Shown here: one piece after another, positions 25,225-36,153 of the stretch
How the letters are laid out: each line of letters begins with the position of its first letter
How positions within the stretch are numbered: the first letter of the stretch is position 1
Assembly (NCBI GenBank): GCA_013396635.1
Contig: WBMW01000146.1
Location: 1-64,000 of the forward strand
Length of the DNA: 64,000 bases
Source of the DNA: Penelope pileata
Lineage: Eukaryota; Chordata; Aves; Galliformes; Cracidae
Direction of reading: 5' to 3'
Made by a program: the position numbers and the translations under genes
Notes under the pieces: generated by a model
Database searches by the model: none
Told to the model about the DNA's origin: nothing
Seen by the model: the letters and a program-made list of their open reading frames with translations, nothing else

Positions 25225-26583
25225 ATTCTCTCAGAAAAATGGCTCCAACCAGTTAAGTTCTGCATTCACCTTTTTCTTAGGATTTAGGATAGTTCATAAC
25301 TGAAGTTTTTTTTGGCTCCTCTTACAGAGAGCTGCAAAGTCTTTTAGTAGGAATGTAGTGTCACAGCTCAATCTGTCAGACTTGATCTGGCTTCAAACAC
25401 TAGGTACCCAGCTGAAGTATAACCTCAAATAGATTAACCATAGGTACTAGCCGCATCTGAAGTTTAAACATTAAGCAAAGTTTATTGAAACCAGCTCAGG
25501 TCAGAGGATGTCAGCTTTTGCCATAATTTGTTAAATAATGTGGCCTACTATATTCAACAAGTATGACGGTACCTTTAAAGACAAACCAGCCCATGGACTG
25601 CTATCAAAGGCAGTATAGATTTTGTAAGGACACTAACGTAGATCAGAGTGACCTCTTAGCTATGTTAGAAGATATTTTATATAAAATTTTAAAGAGGCTG
25701 CAGTATTTAGCTATTCATTAAATGTATAAATCCGTGTGATCTGTCTTTGCCCATCTGGAGACTGCAATGTTAATGAGTTAACTGCCTGAACATAGTCTCT
25801 ATAGAGTCACTTGGATAATTTGAAGCTGTGTCATTTCAAACTAAGGATAAATACAGCTTTGTATAAAATGAGTTCTTGTTCCAGCAATAATTGCTTGTGT
25901 GCTATATGAGATGGTCTTGAATCTCCCCATCAGACTTATTCCCAGAGCAGTAAGTGATACAGATTTCCATACAGGGGCAATGCATCTACTAGTAGATTCA
26001 TTAATTTTGTGGAGGTGTTGGCACAAGGAATCAAATTTCTTTAGCAGTCAGAGACTCTTTTTGTAGTAGAGAAAACAGCCAGTGGAAAATGTACACAATT
26101 TATATTGCACTTTCATGCTTAGGGTACGAGCAAAACACATTTCTCAACACAAGTAAAGTAATCTGTGGTTATTTTTATACTGTCGTCAATGAGAACCGTT
26201 CGCAAGAAATCATTTCTTCCTATTGAAATGAACTGTATGTTGTTGTGGCTTCTATTCTCCATGCTCATAGCAAGCCTAGTTTTATAAGTCTCAAGGTTCA
26301 AATACGCAGATCTAGATTCACCAACGATGAATCTTGCAAAGAATAGAATCTCACACTCCTGCTATTGTGTGTCTTGACTTCATTGCCAAAGGGGAGTAAG
26401 AGGCATTATAGTGCATGAAATACTTGATCTGTTTGTGGATGAACAAGATCTTTAACATTTTAAATGATTTATTAAGAAATTAATAATTTTGTACTAGTAG
26501 TGTCAGAAAAATGAATTAAGAAAGAACATCTAACTGTCTGGTCATTAGCCGACATTTAAATCTTGTGAATTGTTTTATTCCAG

Positions 26584-26797
26584 TTAACTTGTGAAGAAGA
26601 ACTCCATGCTTCAAATTCTTGGATGGGAATCCTGTGTAAAGGGAGGTTTGATACAGTGGGGTCTGGCAGGTCAGAAAAAAAGTAAATTCTTCCTACAAGA
26701 GAGGGAAAAACTGAAAGCCCTTCCTTGGTGGAAGGGATCTTTGCTTCATAATAAAGATAAATATATTACGGGGATGAGATGTCATGGCAACTCTAAG
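26584..26797 (+). other. Candidate exon with acceptor and donor
   Basis: The acceptor TTGTTTTATTCCAG (AG at 26582-26583) and the donor TCTAAG|GTAAGA (GT at 26798-26799) both fit vertebrate splice consensus well and enclose 214 bases. One frame is open from 26588 onward through the donor, but a TAA at 26585-26587 precedes it. No known domain is seen. If transcribed, it would fit a non-coding RNA exon or an alternative first coding exon. Chance remains the simplest explanation without RNA evidence. Confidence 0.2.
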
Positions 26798-27235
26798 GTA
26801 AGATCAGGTACATTATCACTTTCTTGTCTAATCGATGTTGTTTCAGCTAGGTGAACTTCTGTCCTAATTCTCGGCAGTGATGTCAAGAAGATTTCTCTTA
26901 CACGTTCCTTCCTCAGGCCTTTTAGTTATCAGAAATTAGAAAAATTAAAACAAAAAGCTCTTACCTACAAGAATCCATGTTAGAAAAATCTGTTCTTCAA
27001 GGTAAACATCACCAAATGCCAAGAAAAAGTGATGAATACAAAACTCAGGTGGTGACTGATTCTTTTCTAGGTTGGAGTCTCTCCAGAAGTCTTGAAAGTT
27101 GCCAGTCAGTGTGTGTTATGGCAAAATGCAGCTAACAAGTGAACAAGACAATCAAGGCATTTAATGTGACAGCACCACTTGAAGCATTTTCTGTTGTCTG
27201 AAGAAAATTAAGATTGCACCAAACTTTTAAATCAC

Positions 27236-27560
27236 AGACAAACGTGCATAACATTTTCATAACCTGCCAGAATAACCCTTTTGTCTCCAGCTAAAAAACA
27301 CCCTTTATTGAGCCTAAAGTGAATTAAGCGAAACCACTTTCCGTCAAAAGTAACCATGACGCAAACGGTTTTATCTGCATGTAACCAAGGCAAGAAAACA
27401 TTAACCAGCTGGTCCCCATTCGGAAGCATCTGTAACCATCTGGAGCGAGCCCCAGACTGCAGTGCAGCAGCTCAGTGTGGGACTAGGCATGACTCAGTTT
27501 GTGTCTGCCAGAATCAACATTCACTGACTGGAACGTGTTCAGACCCTCCTTTTAACAATT
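27236..27560. promoter_or_regulatory. Candidate enhancer-like block with bZIP sites
   Basis: This repeat-free block keeps several CpGs (for example AACGTGC, AAGCGAAA, TTCCGTC, TTCGGAAG, GAGCGAGC) although its surroundings are CpG-poor. It carries TGACGCAA (27357-27364, C/EBP-ATF composite type) and TGACTCA (27490-27496, AP-1 consensus). The combination suggests a conserved regulatory element, but this is inference from motifs alone. Confidence 0.25.
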
Positions 27561-28593
27561 CTCCAAATAGTCTTTACCAGGCATTAATGTAGCCTTATTT
27601 CCACGAGCCAAATGGGAGTTGTACGGTTTTGGCTGGTGAAGGCTGGTGTTGGGTGGTCCTGTGATGCTGGTGGTCTTGGCATGTGGGTTTCAGTTCTGGG
27701 AAGAAGTGATCTTGGGATCCTTTCTGCACAATGGCCGTTCTTAGTGAGGTTGGGTGATTACTGATGTTGTGGGGTCAGAAATGAGAGAATTGCCTGTTTT
27801 GTGCTTATACTTTCCCAATTCTGTGCTTTGGCAGCTTCATATTCTCATCACTGATGTCTCAGGAAAGGTCTGTAGTTAACTGCAAGTGGCTCCTCTTCTG
27901 TCTGCCTTCATGAGGGTGATAAAGGTGCTTTGCTTTGGCTTTACTATTTGGTAAAAGTTTTCCTGTTTCATTTGAGTTGGATCATTAGCTTCATTAAAAT
28001 GGGAAACAAGCATTAGCAGGTATGGCTACGTTCATCCAAATCTCCATAAAAAAATTTCGAGTACTGTACGAGATCTGCCTGCTGTCTGTTGTGAGTGCAT
28101 GGAGCCTTTAAGGTGCTGTGCTAACTTTCAAGTGCTTAACAGGCTTTCAGTACACATTACTATTTGTCCTGTGTTCTTTGTACCTGTAATTGAACTGCAA
28201 ATAGAAAAGAGATGAAAGGTGCAATGTATTCATCAACATTTAATTTTGATGTTTCAACTCTTTTATTGTCTCCAAAACTGGACTCTCATCCATCTCCCTA
28301 AAATTTTGGCATGAATAATTGCAAAAATAATAGAGGAGTGCTTGGGCCTTACCTGTTACATTCAACAAAATAAATAAGTAGTAAATCAGACCTGAAGAAA
28401 ATAACCTTTAGTCCAAATAGTGAACCCTCTACTGACCAGTTACTCACAGGAGAACTCAATCCCTCTGAATCCAAAGGAACTACTTGTAAGAGTAACTGAT
28501 ATATGACGGAGATGATGTCCTAGCCAGCCTGACTTTGGAGAGTTTCTGCTTTCTCTGGAAATACAGGCCTTTATGTATGTTGCAGTCACTTTT

Positions 28594-28826
28594 CAGGGGA
28601 GATTCAGGTTGGATGCTAGGAAAAATTTCTTCTCTGAAAGAGTGGTAATGCATAGAAACAGGCTGTCCAGGGAGGTGGTGGAGTCACCATCCCTGGAGGT
28701 GTTCAAGAAACGTGGAGATGTGGCACTGAGGGACATGGCTCAGTGGGCATGGTGGGGATGGGCTGATGGTTGGACTTGGTTATCTTGGAGGTCTTTTCCA
28801 GCCTTAATGATTCTATGATTCTATGA
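28594..28826 (+). mobile_element. CR1 LINE, 3' end (plus strand)
   Basis: A clear CR1 3' end in sense orientation. One frame encodes RFRLDARKNFFSERVV, then RLSREVVESPSLEVFKKR, then DVALRDM, the C-terminus of CR1 ORF2. This is followed by the 3' UTR (TTGGACTTGGTTATCTTGGA, then GGTCTTTTCCAGCC) and a tail of ATTCTATG octamers (about 28809-28826). It is 5' truncated to about 230 bases. The coding remnant is readable nearly to the C-terminus, so the copy is relatively young. Confidence 0.95.
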
Positions 28827-30643
28827 ATCTCAGTAAATTAAGAATCTCTGTGTATCTTCTGCTAATCTCTCCATATTTAAGCAAAGAGAGTTGAAAATGT
28901 GTATTTTACAATATGTTGCCATATACAATAGTAGAATACAATTTTATTCAGAAACAAACCTTGTGTTCAGGTCACTTTGCTCCAAAGGAGCAGAATGAAA
29001 AATAAATTGTTGTTTTAATCATTAAGTATCCTGCTAACCTCCTTTCATATTCAATTATTTAAGACTTCTTTGTGAAGGACTGCATAAAAATAGCTATTTG
29101 AATGTTCTTTTCATTGTGCCATAGATTTTAAACGAGAAAAAGATTACCCCAAACTATTTGTTCCTTTTTGGATTTTCAAATCATCAACTTGACTTTGTCT
29201 GGTTTTGCATTAGTTTGAAATAGTATGATCCAATTTATTTGTTGTTTACAAGGGCTCTTGTAAACCAAATCACTGGACCTCTTAAAAAATTATAAAAAGC
29301 TTGCTGCAACCTGTAATCATAGAAGAATTCATATTATAACAGAGTAGGATTAATAATGCATGTAATTATAATATACAATTTTCTTTAGGCTTTTCTAATT
29401 ATAAAAAAATTACAGATAACATCAACTGCTATTCTGAAATGTTTCTCATTTATTATGTAGCTCTCTTAATCAATGCTCTGCCACTGGAAATCAAGTCAAA
29501 ATGTTATTATGGTCTCTCCTTCTGGATTTAATTACAGTAGTAACTCAGGGCTCAAAGTCTGAGAAAACACATCATGCAGTTCATGGCTTTGAAGAACAGC
29601 TATTAATCCTGCCGTCTACCTCCCAGTGCAAGCCAATGAAAGCACGTTAAAAATCTTTATGCCTGAAGATAAACACACACTTGCAGTCAGGCTTAAGGTG
29701 AAGGTGCAGAGAGCCCAGGCATCGTGTCTGCTCTGTGCATGCACTGTAAAGCATCCTCTCCTGGGAGATGCTCTCCAGGTGTACGGATCTCTGAGTGGTT
29801 TGCCACACATCTTGAGGTATTATCCTGCACCGTTAACATTTTTGAGGATGGTTTCAGGATGTCATCTCCTGTCTGTGGATAGTCTGAAGGCAGAACAGCA
29901 TTTTTTCCATACAGATAGGCTTGTTGCAGATGTGCATCTGTGCCTCTTGTGTGCTTTTGGAATCAGTTTCCATCATGATTCTCTAACCTGACAATTAGCT
30001 GCAAATGGGAATAATGCACTCTTCCAAGAACCTGAATTAGTATCAGGAACTGCTTTTAGTTTTGGCAGCAGCCAGGGAGGATGTCTCTCCTTCCAAAGCA
30101 GAAACATGCTCAGCCACATGCTAGCAGTGGAGCCTGGAGCTGCCAGAGGTCTGGGTCAGGGTGAGGTGGAGCATGCAGAAGGGTGAACATGAAAGCTTAT
30201 TTTTTAGAAGAAACTCTTTTTGAGAAAATGTTGTCTTCCAACAGAAAGACAGTTAAAATACCCCAGATTAATATCTACCAGTGCCCATGTGCTTCAAAAA
30301 TGATCGACACCATCATTAAAGAAGTTCCACTTGACCTCTCAAGCTGCCATCTTAAGCACCAGCATTTTATATGCTTCATAATTTGTGAAAGAGGAAATTG
30401 AAACACAACCGGCTTGGTTGTTTTATTGAGCGGTTTATTTGAACTCAGCAGGGATGCAAAGGCCCCAAAGTCATCTTCCAGCATTCCCAGCTGGATGGAA
30501 GGACAGCCAGCCTCGTGATGTCAGTCAGTTGGAGAGCAGTGGGAAGGAACAAGGGAGCATTTGCTCTTGCATGATGTCGATTACATCCACACTGCTGTGT
30601 GATCTGCAAGGTTATCAGAACTGGTCAGAAATACGTTCTGTAC

Positions 30644-30658
30644 TTTTTTTTTTTTTTT
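30644..30658. repeat. Poly-T run (15 T)
   Basis: Fifteen consecutive thymines are followed by GACCC. No adjoining retroposon body was recognised, so it is called a simple repeat. Confidence 0.8.
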
Positions 30659-30760
30659 GACCCAAATATTGTTTCATCAGAAAATGCCAATTATTTGAAG
30701 TGCAAAGTACTGGCAGGAGCAGCTAAGCTTTGCAGATTGGTCTGATTGAAAGACACTGAC

Positions 30761-30784
30761 ATTTCAAAATTGATATTTTGAAAT
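30761..30784. repeat. Perfect 10-bp hairpin
   Basis: ATTTCAAAAT (30761-30770) and ATTTTGAAAT (30775-30784) are perfect reverse complements around the four-base loop TGAT. The stem is AT-rich and too short for a microRNA precursor. It may be a chance feature of AT-rich DNA. Confidence 0.55.
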
Positions 30785-33138
30785 TGCCAAATGCCTTGTG
30801 GAAAGAAAAAAGAAATAAAAGGTTGCTATTTTACTGGTTTTTTTTTTTCCAAAAACGTGGAGATGAAGTACTGTGACTGATCAGTATGATTTTTGTGTTT
30901 TCAGTTTACTAGCCCTGTTCAAATTTCAACAGTTTGGCAATAAAAATGTGATTTTTAAAAATAAAATTGAGAGTTGAGGCCAGCAGTTTTCACACAGTCC
31001 TGCTTTCCAGCTCATGCTCCAGCAGAACCTGGGATCCATCTCACCCCAGCAGCCCAGACAGGAGGGACAGAAGGCACAGGAGGACTTTGCACAAGATGTT
31101 TTCTGTCAAACAGGAGAGGATAAGAACAGGAACAGCATTTGGGTAGAGCTCAGGCTAAGCCTGCCGTAGAAACACCCCTTTGCTCTCATCTTGTCTGACA
31201 TCAGCCTTCCAAAAGCAAGATCTCTTGTCAAGCATCTAAAAAGTGGTGTGAGCTCCCACTGCACTCCCTACAGAGTGATGATTGCCCATTTGTAAGAGTG
31301 GTGTCTGTGCTGCCCTTTTAAGATGTTCATCTGTTTTGGCTACAGGAGGGGACCTAGGAAGACATCAAGGATGTTAAATGGAAGGAAATGAGATTTAAGG
31401 AGCACCTTTGTGTTCTTTCCTCATGGCAGTCTATTAATCTAACTGAAAAGTCTGAGAAAGTATGACTAATTAATCCAAAACACTGTGGAAAGCACAACTA
31501 ATTTTATTGAAATATTGTCATTGTTTAGGCTGAAACCTGCCTCAAAAACCCCTCTTCTCCCATCCCCAAACACAAGAGTATTCCATGTTTTATACAACAA
31601 AGTACAGAGCCAAGTGTGTTTTCTAAATGTGCCTTCAAAGTCATCACAGGAAATGATCACTACAGGAAAGAGAGGAAATCTATAACTCTGCCATATTTCC
31701 AGAAAAAGCTGTGGGAAGAGCCCCCTGAATTATGGATTGAATTCACTCTGCTGTCAAGCAATGAGGATAGGAAAAAAAGTAATCATGTTCTGTCCCAGCA
31801 TTCAGCTCTACTGCTGCAGGGAACCATGTCCTGGATGGCAATGAGCTGTGGTGTCAGCTTGGAGCAGAGGAAACCAGGCTGGAGGAGGAGAGGGCTCCAA
31901 AAGTGTGATACTGATGGAGGAGGCTTTAATTTCAAGGGTGGAACTAGAGCAAAAACCACGGCAAAATTTGGTTCCATAACGGGCTGTGATACTGCTCACT
32001 GTGCCTGGTGTCATAGTTGTGGTCTTGGTGGAAAAGTCAGCTGGACCTCCTTGGTTCAGAACAAGGCAGGGAGGTGGGTGGAGCTGGAGTAAGAACAGGG
32101 AAAAGCAGAGATCCTTGATGTGTCAGCAAGGACACGAAGAGCCCTCTCCTCCTTTCCTCTCACCATGACTGGGAAGAGACAGTAAAGTATTTCTTTGCTT
32201 CTTTTTTATTTATATTTATTTTTTTTAAAGGCAGTTCTGTGTTTCTGGATGCCCCAGGTAGCACGTCCCCAGGCTCCTTGAGGACCTCAGTGCTGAGCCT
32301 CTTTGTACCAGGATATCCCCAGAGTGCCCAATGAGACGGCTCACAGGCTGCGGGGGGTCGTTTACTCGGGGAACTGGGAGGGGAGCAATCTGTACAGCAT
32401 CCTCAGAGCAAAGCAACACAAAGAGAAACTATTGTGGAGGGTAATTGCTTCCCTGTAATCCTCCAGGCTTGCATTGCTGCTGCACTGTGCCATGAAAGCT
32501 GCAAGAATTCAGAGGCTTCTCCAATTCCCTCTGCCATTCTCTGATGTGGAGGGGAAGGTTGTTTTCATTTGAAGGCGATCATTTACCCTCTATTTACTGC
32601 GAAGGATGGGGATTGGGGACTCAGTCTCCCAAAGCTTTTCACAGTTGGTTTTGTTGTCTAATTATTCAGAAGAACAGCTTCTCCCGGCAGCAGGGCTGTG
32701 TCCTTTGCAGCCGAGCCGAGGGACTCCTGCCCTTGCAGAAGGTCTCTGGAAGCGATCCCCCTCAGTGGGATACCACTGCAGCCCTCAGGCCTGTTTCACT
32801 TGGTTTGCTTATTTATTTTTAATGGAATCATGCGAATAAAGAAGCACGTCTTCCATATTGTCTTTTGAAGGCAGATAATTGTGTTGCTGTTGCATTCACT
32901 ATCGGCTTGTCATGCCCAAATGAATTTACTTATATCTGTCTTTCCCTTAAAACAGCAGCTCCGCCGAGTTCTCCCAGTGGTTCAGCCAGTCACAAAATGC
33001 TGTTGTTAAGCAAGAACAGCTTTATGCTGTCTAAATAAATGTGGCTTTTCTCTTGTTCCTGCTGTCAGGCGTGTTGTGAAGTTGCTATGTATTTGCAGTG
33101 AATTGAAATTCACCATTCCAAGAAGAAAGAAGGTATTA

Positions 33139-33545
33139 CTTGTAACTAGGTGCAGGGGAACTGTCAGGTTGCAGCTTGAACTGGTGATGGAGCACCTGGT
33201 GAAGGGGTGTGGCTGGCCTGGGAGCACAGGTGGATTGTTTACACCTGTGCTCCCCTCATTACCGGAAGGAGTAGGCCCAGTGCAGAGTCACCACGGGCTC
33301 ATATAAGGGTCAGCCAGTGCTGGGAGAATATTTTGGACCTAGACTGCTTCCTGGAGGGGGAGTACTGCATAGCTGGAGAGCCCCCTCCCCTACTGGGTGA
33401 GTTTGATGTTTTCTGTGTATGACCGTCAGCCTACTTTTACGTACTTTATCTGGTACTGTTAAAAACTGGTCTGAAGCTATTTTGCTTCTCTGTGTGTGGA
33501 ATGGTAGGGTTAGTGGATAGTAGTGCTTTTGATTCTAGAGCTGAT
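33139..33545 (+). mobile_element. Possible LTR-like or unclassified insertion
   Basis: This block is more GC-rich than its flanks and has a promoter-like layout. GGGAGCACAGGTG (33220-33232) and CACCTGTGCTCCC (33242-33254) form a perfect 13-base hairpin. A TATA-like CATATAAGG follows at 33300-33308, then a C/G-rich segment with paired GGAGGGGGAG / CCCCCTCCCC runs. Solo LTRs of avian endogenous retroviruses have this general structure. I could not define TG..CA ends, a target duplication, a polyadenylation signal or a family, so it may instead be another mobile element or unique promoter-like DNA. No retroviral coding sequence is visible. Confidence 0.3.
33220..33254. repeat. Perfect 13-bp inverted repeat
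   Basis: The arms 33220-33232 and 33242-33254 are exact reverse complements with a nine-base loop (GATTGTTTA). Each arm contains CAGGTG/CACCTG, an E-box of the type bound by SNAI/ZEB and bHLH factors. It lies 46 bases upstream of the TATA-like element at 33300. Confidence 0.8.
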
Positions 33546-33758
33546 GACTTATCATCAGAACACATGCTTTCGTTGTTTCAAAGTGTTCCCATCATTATTT
33601 TTGTGTTATGATTTCTTTTTTTTTTAATTAAGTAGTAGTCCATTTAAAACAACAGAAACATGTGCAGCTTCACAGGCTGATTCCTAAAGTTACGGATGAC
33701 TAAAAGTGAACTTGTGTTGTCATGCAACATCCCACTCAGACTGAGAAAGAGTCTCATC

Positions 33759-33993
33759 GTAGAATCATTAAGGTTGGAAAAGACCCTAAAATTATCTAGT
33801 CCAACCATCAGTCCATCCCCACCATGCCCACTGAACCACGTTCCTCGGGTCCACGTTTCCATACTTCTTGGAAATCTCCAGGGACAGTGACTCCATCACT
33901 GTCTTGAACAGCCTGTTCCAATCCTTGACCACTCTTTCTGAGAAGAAGTTTTTCTTGTTATCCAATCTGAACGTCCCCTGGTGTAACCCTGAT
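33759..33993 (-). mobile_element. CR1 LINE, 3' end (minus strand)
   Basis: The plus strand reads AGAATCATTAAGGTTGGAAA, then AGACC, then CTAGTCCAACCATCAGTCCA, then CCCACCATGCCCACTGAACC. This is the reverse complement of a CR1 3' UTR. It is followed by the antisense of the ORF2 C-terminus (ACAGCCTGTTCCAATCCTTG, AGAAGAAGTTTTTCTTGTTA). Only about half an octamer tail remains at the 3' terminus. The sequence tracks the family represented at 28594-28826 closely, including the CACCATGCCCACTGA segment. Confidence 0.95.
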
Positions 33994-35649
33994 TGGTTGG
34001 GTCAAAGATATGCTGAAGGATTGGTTATCCTGCTGCAAGTCCGACTGAACTTCAGAAAAGATTTTCAGTTGGAGTTAAAAAATGAATGTGGATGGTTGTT
34101 TCCATCTTGTTTATCTCTGTCTTCCTGAAATGAAGATGGTCTTCTCCAGAAGCCTCTGTGGTACTGTTCAAGGTTCTGTTCTAGTGGAAGTTTTGAAGGC
34201 TCAACAGTGTACAGAAAAGATGCTGGAGAACGTTGTGTGCTGCAGTGTGTTATAACCCTTCCCTCTCAACTGCTTTTTCTTTGTAGGGGCCCAGTGGGAT
34301 GATTTTTATGACTGAGCAGAGACAGGCGTAACTTAAATTAGGAACTGAGGTGGTGTGGGCCAGGGATAGAAGCTTATGAAGGTCACATAGCTCTTCCAGT
34401 AATTTGAAAGGTAAATTTTAACATGGAGAACTTCAAAGGTTAGAAATGATTCTTTGATCCTCAAAAGACTGTAAATGAGAGAACAGCATCTGCTGGACTC
34501 ATCACAGGTCCAAACAACTGCAAATGGAGTTTTGAATGCTGAAAAAAAGAAACAAAAAGGAACATTTTTCAGTCAGCCCGAACAAAAGCATGAATGTCTC
34601 AGATGGCTCTAGGAGACTTTGTACAACAGTGTACTGACTTAAAAATGACCTTTTTGAATTTCTAGCTGAATTCCTGAAAAATGAGGGAGATGTTTTTTTT
34701 TTTAAAAAAAAAAAGGAAAGAAAAAGACGTGGTTCTGTAATAAGGAAGACTTAGGCTTTGCAAGTTTCTGAAAGCATCACGGCCTCAGAAATAGAGGAAC
34801 ATTTTTAGGTGGGAGGAAGTAATGAAAAACATTCTGAAGTGCTTTTGTTGTGGTTTTCTGACCTTTTACCAAGTGCTGCAGACCTGCATGAAATGTTGTG
34901 CTGTGGGGTGGATTTGTTTGCTCTTAGCTGAAGTGTGCCCGTGAGTCTTTGTGATGGCAGCTGTGGGCAAACAAGACTTGGAGCCCTTACACAGGCCCTG
35001 CCATGGCCAGCCAGTTCTTCAGGCTAACAACTGATGTGTGAATCCGGCCTTAGCTCTGTGGGAATCCTTAGCTACTTTGTTTCCAGTGGAATAAAGCTAA
35101 GAACTTGAAAATATCTCAGCAGTTTTGCACCTGAATTACTGAGAATGCTGGAAGGGGTATACGTGTGAGCAGTGAATGTATATTTTTTCCAGAGATGTTT
35201 GTTGGCTCATCAAAACGAAATTGCTGAATTCATTTGCGTCTTTGCTTATCTTAGAGAGCAGTACATGACTGGAGGATATATCTAGTCGTGTGCCTCTCAT
35301 TCTTAATGTCTTACTGTCAATTACAGCATTAGTTACCCATGTTTCCTATTTATAAATACATCTGGAATTTTGTTTTTAATTATTGAGATGGAGCCTTGTT
35401 TTTTTTTACCAGTGTTTCCAAGTATGCTCCTAGAACTATTGGAGCCAACATGTGACAGAAATAACAGGAGTGGACAATGGACTTAGGGGTGTCAAGGCAG
35501 CCATGTACAGAGATGAGGTACGATTCATCGTTTTCTTCTTATGTGCTATCTCTGGGTATCCTATTGGAGTTTTGTAAGACAATTGCTTTTTATAAATGGG
35601 TTGTGACAAGCAATTACACACTGCTCCACGCATCTCAAGAAAGGAAGAA
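33994..35649. other. Unique non-coding stretch
   Basis: No gene or named repeat recognised. It contains an 11-T/11-A palindromic homopolymer junction at 34693-34714. The rest is moderately AT-rich unique DNA. Confidence 0.5.
34693..34714. repeat. T11A11 homopolymer palindrome
   Basis: Eleven T are followed directly by eleven A, a perfect 22-base self-complementary element. A similar but longer one lies at 37824-37850. Head-to-head poly-T/poly-A junctions can arise from inverted microsatellite growth or from two abutting retroposition tails. No bodies are visible on either side here. Confidence 0.85.
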
Positions 35650-36153
35650 CAGAATAATTGAAAACAGGGCTGGGAGAACTCTCAGGAGGTCATCCAGTCC
35701 ATCTCCTCACCCGGATGGTTTCAGCTTCACACTAACCACTCCTGACGTATGTTTACCTCATGTGATTTCAAAAGCCTTCACTGACAGAGGTCCCACAACC
35801 TCCCTAGGAAATGCTTTCAGGGCTTATCTCTGCCTAACATTAGACATGTCTTTCCTATTGCCTTGCTTGTGTCCCCCTTGCTGCTGGCATGACACCATTG
35901 CCCCTTGTCAGGCTCCCAGGGAGCACACAGGATGGTAATTTCCTCTATTCTGCAGCTACAAGTCCATCTGTTTGGAGACTGCTATCAGGATTCCTCCCAG
36001 CTTTCTCCTTCCTAGACTAAACAAATCCCATCCTTTTAATCTTCCCTTATGATATATGGGGTTTAAACCTTCCCTCATTTCTGTTGTTTTCCTCTGGACT
36101 CAAACTATGTCTATGTCTTTTCTGAAAGCATTGGCCCAAATTAGGTTGACCCA
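35650..36153 (-). mobile_element. Ancient CR1 LINE fragment (minus strand)
   Basis: This is a diverged CR1 in antisense orientation, about 500 bases. The order on the plus strand follows the reversed consensus. First come CTCAGGAGGTCATCCAGTCC and the 3' UTR. Next come TCCCACAACCTCCCTAGGAA and TTAGACATGTCTTTCCTA, the antisense of the HWNRL..LEVFK tail. Then come CCTAGACTAAACAAATCCCA, TTTTAATCTTCCCTTATGA and TTCCTCTGGACTC, the antisense of the CR1 block around KRRLRGD and its upstream part. No terminal octamer remains. Divergence and indels are heavy, placing it among the oldest repeats in the window, together with 22190-23692. Confidence 0.85.

Larger units (their letters stand above)
23693..28593. 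other. Unique non-coding stretch
   Basis: No protein gene recognised. It contains a 42-base pyrimidine tract (25183-25224), a splice-bounded exon candidate (26584-26797) and a block with CpGs and bZIP-type sites (27236-27560), each listed separately. The remainder is AT-rich and plain; 24240-24580 also looks unusually complex for random intergenic sequence but encodes nothing identifiable. Confidence 0.5.
28827..33138. other. Unique non-coding stretch
   Basis: No gene recognised. 28830-29560 is very AT-rich. 30424-30440 carries two AATAAA signals on the minus strand without a recognisable upstream transcript. A 158-codon frame (plus, 31616-32092) has no known domain. A hairpin at 30761-30784 and a T15 run at 30644-30658 are listed separately. 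Confidence 0.5.

Noticed and set aside
25080..25265. Minus-strand frame with a KRKRKR array resembling a nuclear localisation signal
   Set aside because: It is the translation of a simple pyrimidine/purine tract.
27356..27592. Frame with clustered cysteines suggesting an EGF-like exon
   Set aside because: The spacing does not fit an EGF module, and no acceptor/donor pair brackets it in the right phase. A regulatory reading fits better.
30403..30484. Two AATAAA signals on the minus strand suggesting a transcript end
   Set aside because: There is no recognisable upstream exon or retrocopy, and AATAAA is frequent in AT-rich DNA.
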